Assembly: GCA_029959085.1 (NCBI GenBank)
Contig: JARWIR010000001.1
Coordinates: 20,203,730-20,267,729 of the forward strand
Origin: Nemophila menziesii
Taxonomy: Eukaryota; Streptophyta; Magnoliopsida; Boraginales; Hydrophyllaceae
DNA length: 64,000 nt
Reading direction: 5' to 3'
Part shown: positions 54,649 to 64,000 of the stretch, piece after piece
How positions within the stretch are numbered: position 1 is the first letter of the stretch
Layout: each line of letters starts with the position of its first letter
The notes under the pieces: model-generated
Databases searched by the model: none
Told to the model about the DNA's origin: nothing
The model's input: the letters and a program-made list of their open reading frames with translations, nothing else
Made by a program: the position numbers and the translations under genes

Positions 54649-55712
54649 TTTGTGCTTTGCCACATAAAGAGAAGGAGAAAATCGACTTATACATCCCCCT
54701 TAATTGTGAAGAGATCCAACGCATATGATGTAAGTAACAATTACATTTTTATTATGTTTTATAAAAATGTTTACACTATTCTTAATTTGTAGGGAATACA
54801 AGTCCACGCTATCGGACCTTGTTGTTAATATAGAAAGGATTCAATGAGAAAAGTTTCGGCGCTGGTTGGAGAAGGTATAGATCATCTAATTTTTAACATA
54901 AATACGACTATATTAAAACTAATAAGTGTTCTTGTTGGTAGGTATACTTAATGATCATGGTTGGTGATGCATTATATACCCCTAAGATGGTTTCATTGGC
55001 GAACATGTCTGGTGGTCTGGTCTATAGATACTATTCATGTGTTGTGGACTGTATCAAATGTATTACTCGTGAAAAGGGTGCCTCAGGATTACAAAGTATG
55101 TTCCATCATAAATGGAGTACCTTATTACAGTGAGTTAGTCAAGATTGAAGGTAAAATTTGATTGTGGCTATTATGTTGTGTTGTTCGAGTGTAATTTGTA
55201 TAACACAAAAAAGATGAAGAAAGACCATGGGGTGACCATTATCAACACCACTTCTTTTTGGTGGATCCAAGAGCCTTACAATTTAGCCACCTAAGCTAAA
55301 AATGTTTTACATCAATGAAATCAATGCAAGGAAAACACAAAAAGGGTGAAAAGTCTTGTAGGAAGTTAATGATCGGCACAAATGGAGTCCCGAGTAATGG
55401 GGTGCGGAATCAATGTCTATTGTCACAGATCTGATTACCATTCTTTTGGATGGGGGTAACACGGACCCTGACTACTCCTGTTTAATTTTGACAACTGATG
55501 AGGAGACCGAAGTTATTCGAGATCTTTTGGTAATTGATTTGTTGATTGCAAACAATAAAGAGATATACGACGACGCGTGGAATACGTTAGCATATGTTCA
55601 ATTGGAGTACTCTATAAACATTGATAGTGATGATGACATTGTAGACACTATTGGTTACGACTTACGAGACAGACTAGAAGTACCTGATCGTTTTGTTTTG
55701 TATTCAATATGA
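54649..55712 (+). pseudogene. CACTA downstream region (DUF4216-like fragments)
   Basis: A block at about 55215-55310 reads KKDHGVTIINTTSFWWIQEP then YNLAT, like DUF4216 (...INT.R....EPF.LA.QA...). A 99-codon frame at 55413-55712 is acidic and ends RDRLEVPDRFVLYSI. Both belong to the same decayed gene set. The 3' CACTA terminus was not found. Confidence 0.55.
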
Positions 55713-55886
55713 GTTTCACGTGTAACATTTTGTAGAAATAAGGACACTATGCACAACCAATGATCCAAAACACTAGATTTTGGGAGGAACACCGCATGTA
55801 CACAATGATCCGAATAATCTAACCTTCTATTCCCCATTGCTCGATCAATCTGACTAAATATGTGATTAATGTCCCATGTGTAGAAT
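55713..55886. other. Flank between CACTA remnant and hAT MITE
   Basis: Non-coding. GATCCAAAACACTAGATT at about 55769 holds a CACTA string but not in a convincing terminal position. Confidence 0.4.
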
Positions 55887-56281
55887 CAGGGGCGGAGCCA
55901 CCTTTGGCCAAGGGGGTTCATGGCCCCCTAATATTCCAAAAAAAAAAAGATTACTAACTATAAAAAAAAAATTAATTTACCTCACCTAAATTTTTCAAAA
56001 TCTTTTTCTGTCCCTCCTAACTTTTAAAATTTATTTCATTAACCTTATAATTATTTTATTTATGAAATAATTAATTTAAAAAATTTAATATTGAGACTTA
56101 TCGTGCATTTTTTACCTAATATAGAAACCTATAGGATAATATTACATAATATAAGGACTTATTTTGCACTTTTGCATAATATATGGACTTATATTACAAA
56201 TAGCTCACAAACAAAAAATTCGGAGGCGTTGCGCTTGAACCCCCTTGACTCCCCATAACAAAAAAATCCTAACTCCCCCTG
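55887..56281. mobile_element. hAT-type MITE (395 bp) with 8-bp target duplication
   Basis: Starts CAGGGGCGGAGCCACC and ends ACTCCCCCTG, the usual plant hAT termini. TGTAGAAT flanks both sides (55879-55886 and 56282-56289), an 8-bp duplication typical of hAT. Internal sequence includes GGGGGTTCATGGCCCCC and several TAAGGACTTATTTTGCA-like phrases that resemble the array in front of the MULE-2 PMD gene. Confidence 0.92.
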
Positions 56282-56289
56282 TGTAGAAT

Positions 56290-56800
56290 TTACTCTAATA
56301 TTACTCTATACCAATAATATTACAACAATTTGCAAACACGGTTAATCCCCTATAGTTACTACCCTTTTGTTTTTCGTTTCATTGTAATCAAGAATATTGT
56401 TAAAATTACTACGGAGAAGTCACGAAGTATCAAAAGACGTAAGTTGCGATTTTTCTTTCATGGATTACGCCTTTTTAATGAGTTGCGTGTACTTTTTTAA
56501 TATATTAATATATTACACGTGTTTATTAATAAATTATATGTGTAGAAGTTATTAGACAATTTTTTTTCAGTTAACCTTTTAGGTTAACCACTTTTATTTT
56601 AATTTTAGCTGATTTAGTTTATTTTAAAGAAACACTCTGCGACTATATTACTTCTACAATATTACATCATCACATTTATTTCTCCACATCATCACAATAT
56701 ATTACTTCTACAATATTACATATCTAAAAAAACCTTGTAAACCAAATATAAAACAATTCCTTCTATAAGGTTATGGAATTTCTCCAATACACCTTTCTTT
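56290..56800. other. AT-rich non-coding DNA
   Basis: The phrase ATATTACTTCTACAATATTACAT is repeated at about 56646 and 56699. Nothing else. Confidence 0.6.
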
Positions 56801-56812
56801 CTTCAAAAGGTT

Positions 56813-58840
56813 ATGGCTAAAAGACTAAACATGAAAAAAACTCATAATCTGGGTAATTATTTGGGTCTTCCTACAGAATGGACTAGATCTAAATCTAAAG
56901 ACCTTCAATTCCTAATTGATAAAGTTTTGCATAGACTAGAGAATTGGAAAACACTCTTTCTTTCTGAAGGAGGTAAAGAAATTCTTATAAAAGCTATCAT
57001 TCAAAGCTTACCAAATTATATGATGTCAAACTTTATCTTTCCCAAAAATATAATTAATCAAATACACTCTATCATTGCACAATTTTGGTGGGGTGACAAA
57101 GGCAAAAAAAGAATTCATTGGGCTAAATGGGATCTTTTAACCTTATCTAAATTTGAAGGGGGTTTGGGTTTTAGAGACCTACACCTAATGAACAAAGCAC
57201 TCTTAGGCAAACAAGCCTGGAACATTGCAAATAAAAAAGAATCTTTGCTTTATAAACTTCTAAAAGAAAAATATTTTCACAATAGTGACTTTTTAGAAGC
57301 TAAGTTAGGAAGCTCACCCTCTTGGGGTTGGAGAAGTATCCTAATAGGTAGAGGAACTTTTGAGAATGATATTAAATGGAAAATAGGAAATGGAAATAAT
57401 ATTAAACTACATGAACATAATTGGATTAATAACAACAATAGCATTATTAAACCTAAAGATAATGCTATAACAAAGGTTATACACCTTACGAAAGAAGATA
57501 AAACTTGGAATTCTAATCTTGTTAGAAACCTCTACCATAAAGATATTAGTGACAAGATAGAAAATATAATTATTCCTAAAATAGAATGTGAAGATCTTAT
57601 TTGTATTAATTTCTGCAAAAATGGAATCTACACTGTTAAAGAAACTTACCATAAACTAAAAAATGATGAAAATCACAAAGATATGGTTAAGAATCAAAAT
57701 ACACCAACTATCTCTATCACTAGAGGTAAAAACCTCTGGAATCTAATCTGGCATTTAGAAACCCCAACCAAAAATAGAAATTTTATATGGAGAACTATTA
57801 GAAATCTACTTCCCACTGAAGAAAATCTTTTTAATAGAAAATATAGTGACACAAATCTTTGCAAAATTTGTAACAATAATATTGAAACTGTGGAACACAT
57901 GCTCTTTAGATGCCCTTGGGCCAAATGTGTATGGTTCTCTAGTCCCCTTAATATAAAATCTGATAATGATAGCACTAATAGACTAGATCAATGGATTTTG
58001 AACTATGTCCAACAAATTAAATCTAAATTTGATAAAAAAGATAGAATACTTGAACTCATTTGTACCATTCTTTGGCAAATTTGGAAAAGTAGAAACAATT
58101 TTATTTATAATGGAAAAAATTGTGACCCTATAAGAACTATTAATGGTTCCATTGAAGCTTGGAAAGAATATTTTAATATCACTAACCCTAATGATATTAA
58201 CTTCATGGATAAAATGAATGAAGAGGTTACTACTATTCAACCATTAATTCATACCACTAACAGCAACCCTAACAAGAATGAAAAATTTGAAAAAAAAATG
58301 GAAAAAACCTCCCCCTAATAAGTTCAAAATAAAATGCGATGCGGCTTTCTCTGATAAAGGATCTGCCATTGCATGTTTAGTAAGAAACTCTAATGGTGAA
58401 TTTGTTACAGGTAAAAGTTGGAATATCGAGACAGATTCAGTGTTAGAAGCAGAAGCCACCGGGATCCTTAAAGCAACTGAGATGACATTAGAATACCTTT
58501 TTGGAAGCGTAATTATAGAGAATGATGCAGAGCAAATCATGAAACCCCTATCTTTAGGATTACCTGTTTCTAATCATTCTATTAAAAACATAGTCTGTAA
58601 TATTTATTTTTTGGCGGAATTTTCGAGTGCATCTTTTACTCTTATTTCTAGGAGTAAGAATCTTGCGGCTGACTGGGTTGCCAAACAACAGCTTTTAAGC
58701 AATTTGTTTGGCAATTGGGATGTCTGTATCCCTCCCCAGTTAGCATCTATCTTTAGTACGGATATTGACCCAATAGGGGTTGGGTAATTTGTAACCGTTT
58801 CTTCTATCTATCTATATATTAATGTTTTGAAAAAAAAAAG
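56813..58840 (+). pseudogene. 5'-truncated LINE: RT C-terminus, zf-RVT and RNase H, one frameshift
   Basis: The first 501 codons carry the RT thumb-to-linker blocks (LGNYLGLPTEW, ILIKAIIQSLPNYMMSNF, FWWGDKGKKRIHWAKW, FEGGLGFRDLHLMNKALLGK) and the zf-RVT domain (GIYTVKETYHKL, ETVEHMLFRCPWAKCVWF). At about 58295 an A-run shifts the frame, and the RNase H domain follows (FKIKCDAAFSDKG, LEAEATGILKATE, IENDAEQIM, LAADWVAKQ) to a stop at 58785-58787. The 3' leader GTAACCGTTTC and A-runs close the copy. It belongs to the same family as the fragment at 1-200. RT catalytic motifs are missing. Confidence 0.88.
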
Positions 58841-59460
58841 AAAAAAAACCAACTATGTATTCCACTTTTTTTTTTTTTTTTTGGACGGTACTATGTATTC
58901 CACTTGACTCAACATTTATTAAATAATTATACTAGAGACCAAACAGTCCTATCTGAATTATGAAATGACATTTTTCCTCAAAGGCTGAACATCCTTGCAG
59001 CCTAGTGGTGTGAATATAGTCGTGATAATTAAATGAGAAAATTGTGACAGGATTCTAACTAGCTAGGTCATGGTTTTTTGTTCAAGTTGAAATGGTAGAT
59101 GATGATAATTCATCACGACTATTTATGACCACGAACTATCTTGGCTGACTCTCACAAGTGGGTTGACTTATGTTTTCTCCCAAAGTCTTGCCAATTTGTC
59201 ATGGTCGGTCTTGTGTCTGTTAATCACAACTTGCATCTAGCTAGTTTTTTCCTTTGAACCCCTTGATTTCTGGTTTCGCCAAAAAACAATATCTGTTAGT
59301 TAGTTTATTTGGTGAAAGACTAATTTATATTTTAGATCAATTAGATAATTTTATATTAAAGAAATATTTATTTAAATCATGATTAAAAAAATTTATGTCA
59401 AAAGTTGATATGTTATTATTTATTCTTCAATGAAATTTGTCAGTTTCCTATTTTAATTTA
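58841..59460. other. Non-coding DNA
   Basis: T-run at 58866-58882. No coding evidence. Confidence 0.6.
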
Positions 59461-59651
59461 GAGTAATAATATTTGTCACTTTTTTTTAATCACTCTTTTA
59501 TCACCTCCTATGTGTATGCCTACATGTACCAATGAATGGATTTTTCTATCCTATTTAATTTTTCTTTATCTTCTATTCAAGGAAATCAATACATATATAT
59601 AGAAGGGTGATAAAAGGGTGATATGAAAAGGGGTGACATATATCATTACTC
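59461..59651. mobile_element. MULE-type MITE, copy B (191 bp)
   Basis: Same length and about 93% identical by eye to copy A (17331-17521), with the same ends. Its flanks (TTTAATTTA and ATTTAATAA) no longer match as a 9-bp duplication, so it is older or was moved with its flank. Confidence 0.88.
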
Positions 59652-59930
59652 ATTTAATAAAAAATCTATTACTATTTTATTTTTTTACTTTTTTTTATTG
59701 TTATTAATAAAAGAGTAGAAGTATTTGCTAAAAGAAGCCTAATAAAAGTATTTAATTGTTGAATTAAGTATTTAATAATTTCTTTTATAAAATAATGCCT
59801 AATAAAATAATTATTTATAAAAAACATTTCTTTTATATTTTTTTACCTTTACTATCCTTATTATAAAATATATTATTTTATTTTAATACAATATTTATTT
59901 TTAAATATTAAACAAATAATAGGATACTTC
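59652..59930. other. AT-rich non-coding DNA
   Basis: Direct repeats of TAATAAAAGTATTT and TTATAAAAAACATTTC-like phrases. Nothing else. Confidence 0.5.
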
Positions 59931-60590
59931 CACCACCACCACTACCATGTATTTAACCACCATTACAGCTACCACAACCACAACAACCACCACCACCACC
60001 TACTACTAATTCCAATACACACGCGCGCGTCCGTGATTTTTTTTTAAAATCGTCATAACTAATTCTAAAAAAATCAGAAAAATAAAAATTTTGCATTCTT
60101 GTATAAAACAAATTAATATTTACCTCTATAATTTTTTTTGATTTTCTTGATTTTTTTATATTTTTTTCGCAGACACGGAATTCACTGTTCTAAACAGTGG
60201 ATTTTCTTTTCGCAAACATGATATTCACTGTTTAAAACATGAAATCCATTGTTTAAAACATATAATTCATTCGTCAAAAATAATTTAAAAATTCAAAAAA
60301 AATCATAGATGTAAATATTAATTTGCTTTATCCAAAAATACAATTTTTTTAGAATTAGTTATGACGATTTAAAAAAAAATTCACGGACGCGCGCGTGTGT
60401 AATTGAATTAATAGTAGGTAATGGTGGTGTGGTGGAGGTTGTGGTGGTTGTGGTTGTTGTTGTTGTGGTAGGTGGTGGTGGTGGTTGTGGTGGTGACTAT
60501 TGTGGTGGTGGTATTATTAGGGTGATGGTGATGGTTGTGGTGGTGGTGGGTGGTGGTGGTGGGGTTGTGATGGTAGTTACCTATAACATC
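59931..60590. repeat. Long foldback with (CCA)n / (GGT)n arms
   Basis: The left arm (about 59931-60180) has CCACCACC repeats, CACACGCGCGCGTCCG, then AATCGTCATAACTAATTCT. The right arm (about 60260-60590) is its complement in mirror order (AGAATTAGTTATGACGATT, CGGACGCGCGCGTGTG, GGTGGTGG). The loop holds CACTGTTTAAAACAT repeats. More arm-like copies lie at 61070-61240 and 63930-63990. The open frame over the GGT repeats is an artefact. Confidence 0.75.
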
Positions 60591-60699
60591 ATGTTAAGAG
60601 GGTTGTGTGATAATGAGCGTATTAATGAGACAAAAGGCCTTTTTAATTTAAGCACTTCAAACTTGAGTCTTCGGTGAAGAAACAAATCGCATCTCAATT

Positions 60700-61040
60700 T
60701 GAAAATAGAGATGGAACAAACCATATATGGACAAATTCTATCTCAAATTTTGTTAGAAAGACCTGCAAACAAAATCAGAGTAAGAATAGTAAATCTGAAC
60801 GGAACAATCCTATCAATCACTCGACATACATACATAACCCCACCAAGGCAAGGTTTTTTACCTCGCGAAACAGCTCATCATCATCTCCAACACATTATAC
60901 CTTTAATTAGTTTTACAATCGAGATATGACAAATCCCATCTTAGTTATACAATCGAGATGCGACAAATCCCATCTCAGTATTAGAATAAAGATGAGACAA
61001 ATTCATCTGAATCTTAAAATTAGAGATGGGACAAAATCTC
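60700..61040. repeat. Array of GATGGGACAAATCCCATC hairpin repeats, left cluster
   Basis: Units of about 30 bp with the core GAGATGGGACAAATCCCATC, a 7-bp palindrome around ACAAA or CAAA, occur several times with mutations. The same unit forms the cluster at 63118-63725. Confidence 0.75.
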
Positions 61041-61069
61041 ATTTAAAAAAAAAATCAAAAAATAAAATT

Positions 61070-61240
61070 ATAAAAATTCAAGAATCCAAAAAAAATTCAA
61101 AAAAAATTAAAAAAAAATTATAGACATAAATATTATTTTGTATCGTCTAAAAATGTAATTTTTTTTTAATTTTTTCAGAATGTGTTATGACGATTTAAAA
61201 AAAAATTCATGGACGTGTGCGTACGATGAAATTAGTAATA
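61070..61240. repeat. Extra copy of the foldback right arm
   Basis: TGTTATGACGATTTAAAAAA and TTCATGGACGTGTGCGTACG match the right arm of the 59931-60590 foldback in the same orientation. Confidence 0.65.
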
Positions 61241-62228
61241 GGTAGATTTTCACATCTATGATAATGTTTGATTTAAATAGGAATATATATATATATTCTG
61301 TCAAAGACAACAATTATAATAAATGTAAGAGATAATGCCCATTTAAATCATGAATGGTATTGTTCATGCCCATTTAGATTAAGATGAATTATTCTTCCCA
61401 TTTAAATCATGGAGTTTCCCATTTAAATAAAAAATTCATTACCAAATTACTGTCTTGCCCTTTTTAGTCCAAAAGCTTATTTTGTCTTCCTATTCGGTTT
61501 TCCACTGCCTCCGTCTCCTTCCCAGTCACCGTTCTATATTTCCTCGATGAACACAAAGATGAAAAATCCGGTAATAATCACTCTCAGAGTCAAAAGCAGA
61601 ACCAGAAGCTGCTTGTAACCTCTAGTGTTTAACACCTCCAAATGATTTGGGCCTACCAATCAAAGATCGAACAAGCCAACGTCTCAAAAACCATTGTTGG
61701 TGAAGCCCCAATTATATTACTTGTGAGCTCTTCATCTTTGAATTCATAATTAGGCCTTCTCTTCAATCTTAAATTATTTTATTTTCTGTAGTACCTTTAT
61801 AACCCTAGATCATTGGAATTGAATTTTGTAATTGAGCTTTCAAAATTCAATTTTTATTAATATTTATGTGTACTCTTGATTGCTCAGAGATGTAACGTTA
61901 TTTAAAATTAAAGTAGGTGAACATCAATTTGATATAGTAAAGGGTATTTCTAGAGAAGTTTGAACTTAAAACCTAATTAATCTGGAGTATGAAAAGAATT
62001 AATTTTTTCTTTTATTTATAGTGATGGCTGTTAAAATGCTTAGATTGTCTTCTCTATTGAGGCACCAATTAGAAGTTGCTAATGAAAAGAATAATTAAAT
62101 GGGGGCACAACACCGTTTTCTTTAAATTGAAATAATCTGATCATGTTTTCATTGACTTGATGGATTATTTTACTTGTTAATTGTTAATGGAACGTGCAAA
62201 TAATATATAATTTATGTGCTTTTTTTAA
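61241..62228. other. Non-coding and exon-like pieces
   Basis: CCCATTTAAAT-type phrases occur four times at 61340-61425. At 62023-62098 an ATG-headed stretch reads MAVKMLRLSSLLRHQLEVANEKNN and then stops; it looks like a first exon but is unidentified. Confidence 0.4.
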
Positions 62229-62229
62229 G

Positions 62230-62352
62230 GTTGGAAAATGGTGAGGAATATTACTCTCAGAAGCTCCCATTTTGCATGTTATTGGAGTTGCAAAGATCTC
62301 TCATGATGTTGCTTTAGTATGCATTAGTGAGTTAACAAATGTTCTCAACAAG
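62230..62352 (+). other. Exon-like stretch between AG and GT
   Basis: Bounded by TTTTAAG| and AACAAG|GTATGTG. One frame reads HVIGVAKISHDVALVCISEL then TNVLNK, plausible protein from an unrecognised gene. May be part of the same captured gene as the next entry. Confidence 0.35.
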
Positions 62353-62555
62353 GTATGTGAGAATCTCAAAAACCCCACTTTTAATTATTACATGTTCAAA
62401 TCAGTAGCTATTTGATCACCTGTGCTTGGTGTGCTTGGTATGACGGTACTAAGTTAGCGAATGATATTTTGAGTTTTTACAAGGTATAGTAACTGTAGAT
62501 CTTTATAAATTAACGTTTTTAACGTTTCCGATTATCGAATGTGTTAATCATTTAG

Positions 62556-62753
62556 GCTCCGATATGTGTAGAGGGATGGGACGAAGCTGTTGATGAGACT
62601 GGGAAACTATTGTCTGAGACTTTGTTATCGCCGAAAAAAGGAGCATCGTTGTTAAAAGGAGTTGAAAATTTGCCTGTTTTGGTTATTGCAGGAGCTGAAG
62701 ATTCCCTACTTACCTTTGAACAGTTTGAAGATTCCAGATCGTCCAAAGCATAA
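62556..62753 (+). pseudogene. Captured exon of a plant alpha/beta-hydrolase
   Basis: After a CATTTAG acceptor, an open stretch reads VEGWDEAVDETGKLLSETLL, GVENLPVLVIAGAEDSLLT and ends at a stop at 62751. EGWD.AL.EI..LS.ETILSP and ENLPVLVIAGAEDALV are features of a plant alpha/beta-hydrolase family (recalled), with the D of GAED at the place of the catalytic acid. The lid, nucleophile elbow and final histidine are absent, so this is a fragment. It lies between two clusters of hairpin repeats, which suggests capture by a transposon. Confidence 0.6.
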
Positions 62754-63117
62754 TAGTTTATTTAGTTTGTAACACTTCCTCCTTTATAACTATCTCAGGA
62801 TTTGAACACAATATCTTGCTTCCTTGAGAGTAGTGTTAGTACCAAAGCAACTTATTGTGCTTTAATTATGAACATATAGTCATTTAACCAAAGAATTTTC
62901 TATGTATGTATATTTTTTCGAACCAAAGCGTAAGCATTTTACGATTAAATTCTTAGATATTATTTGGAATTTTCTATGGGTGTCGTAATTAACATTGTAG
63001 AAAATCTGCTTAGAAATTTTTTGTGTTAGGATTATTTATTATATAACCGTTAATGTTAATTTTAGTATTTCTACCTACAAATCTTATGTAAAATCGGAAT
63101 GGAGCAATTATTTGCTA
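62754..63117. other. Non-coding DNA
   Basis: No motif recognised. Confidence 0.5.
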
Positions 63118-63725
63118 GCTTCTAGAACGTCCCATCTCAGTTTTAAAATTTGAAATGAGACAAATCTTATTTTAGTCTTAAAACGGAGATGGGACAAATC
63201 CCATCTCGGTTTTAATCGGATAAATCCAAACATACAATTGAAAATTGACACCAAAATGGAAGGTTTCAATCACAGATGGGATAAATCCCATCTAAATTTT
63301 ACAATAGAGATGGGACAGTTCCCATCTTAGTTTACAATAGAGATGGGACAAATCCAATCTAAGTATTAGAATGGCAATGAGACAAATTCATTCCAATTTT
63401 AAAATTAAAGATGAGACAAAATTTCATTTCAATAAAAATAGTTCTCGGTTCGTTTTATTAGTTTTTAGGATTTTCAGTTCGATTTTTTTTTTGGTTTTTT
63501 TGGTTTCGATTTTTTGGTTTTTTCGGTTCGACTTTTTCGGGTTTTGGTTTTTTCGGTTAGGCTTTTTAGGTTTTTGGTTTTTTCGGTTCGGTTTTTTCAA
63601 TTTTCGGGTGGTGGTGGTGGTGGTAGAAGGTTCTAATTACAGATGGGATGGATCCCATCTGAATTTAATAACAGAGATGGGACAAATCTCATATCAATAT
63701 TAGAATTGACATGAGACAAATTAAT
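63118..63725. repeat. Array of GATGGGACAAATCCCATC hairpin repeats, right cluster
   Basis: Eight or more degenerate units at 63118-63440 and 63635-63725, interrupted by a T/G-rich TTCGGTTTTTTCGGTTCGG tract at 63441-63620. Confidence 0.75.
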
Positions 63726-63739
63726 TAGAATGGAAAAAA

Positions 63740-64000
63740 AAATATACTTTTTCGGTTTCCAATTTTTTTTGGTTCGGTTTTCTCGGTTCTTCTTTTTGGG
63801 TATTCGTTTTTTTCGGTTTTTGGTTTTTTCGGTTCGGTTTTTGGATTTTTTTGTTATTTTTGTTTTTTTGGGTCTTTTGGTTTTTTACGTTTTTTTGGTT
63901 TGGCTTTTTGGGTTTTCAGTTTGTCTTGTCTAAAAATGAATTTTTTTAATTTTTGGTTTTTCTAGAAATAGTTATGACGATTTTAGGTTGGTAGAGGTGG
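63740..64000. repeat. TTCGGTTTTT low-complexity tract and foldback-arm copy
   Basis: Tandem TTTTTCGGTTCGGTTTTTTGG-like repeats to about 63925, then AATAGTTATGACGATTTTAG (63966), another copy of the foldback arm. The element runs off the window. Predicted proteins here are only low-complexity F/V/L runs. Confidence 0.6.

Noticed and set aside
60429..60677. Valine/glycine-rich open frame
   Set aside because: It is the translation of a GGT repeat in the foldback arm.
63371..63933. Phe/Val/Leu-rich open frames near the window end
   Set aside because: Translations of a TTCGGTTTTT low-complexity tract.

Overview
This window looks like a transposon-dense stretch of a plant nuclear genome, probably a eudicot (inference). 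It is AT-rich and packed with plant-type mobile elements: LINEs with RNase H domains, a Ty3 chromovirus, Ty1/copia, Mutator-like elements (MULEs), CACTA, hAT and MULE MITEs, and Helitrons. I found no host gene I would call with confidence. Nearly every coding stretch belongs to a mobile element or is a captured fragment.

Layout. 0-3.6 kb holds a LINE tail, AT-rich DNA, an inverted repeat and an unidentified minus-strand coding remnant. 3.6-16 kb holds one decayed minus-strand LINE (ORF1, endonuclease, RT). It appears to be split at 4.8/13.2 kb by a nest of LTR-type repeats, and a young, internally deleted chromovirus (7485-11058, two 595-bp LTRs) sits innermost. 16-19.8 kb has a GC-rich repeat, a MULE-type MITE with a 9-bp target duplication, a LINE RNase H tail and a long (TA)n tract. 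19836-28086 is MULE-1. 28371-37202 is a perfectly abutting tandem pair of Helitrons, each carrying about 1.5 kb of telomere-like TTAAGG/TTTAAGG repeats. 37-43 kb has simple repeats, a decayed copia element and a LINE tail. 43190-49795 is MULE-2, with a perfect 9-bp target duplication. 50-58.9 kb has LINE remnants, a decayed CACTA transposase region and a hAT MITE with an 8-bp target duplication. 59-64 kb has a second MITE copy, a long foldback, arrays of short hairpin repeats and a captured alpha/beta-hydrolase exon.

The most interesting content is the pair of MULEs. Each has about 300-330-bp terminal inverted repeats (TIRs) and two genes that start next to opposite TIRs and converge, as mudrA and mudrB do in maize MuDR. 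One gene in each is a DDE transposase with SWIM and CCHC zinc motifs. The partner differs: a GRF zinc-finger/coiled-coil/membrane-anchor protein in MULE-1, and a plant mobile domain (PMD) protein in MULE-2. Each element also repeats its own short motif in its TIRs and again in its introns or intergenic DNA (ACCCCCT type in MULE-1; GGGCGG/CCGCCC hairpins plus an AGGGACC...TGCAATTT array in MULE-2). That layout recalls the element-specific motif arrays recognised by VANC anti-silencing proteins in Arabidopsis VANDAL elements, but no VANC homologue was recognised here. The GRF and PMD genes are therefore candidate accessory factors for motif-guided control of their own elements; this is inference. 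MULE-2 looks coding-intact. MULE-1 would be intact but for two one-base deletions in A-runs.
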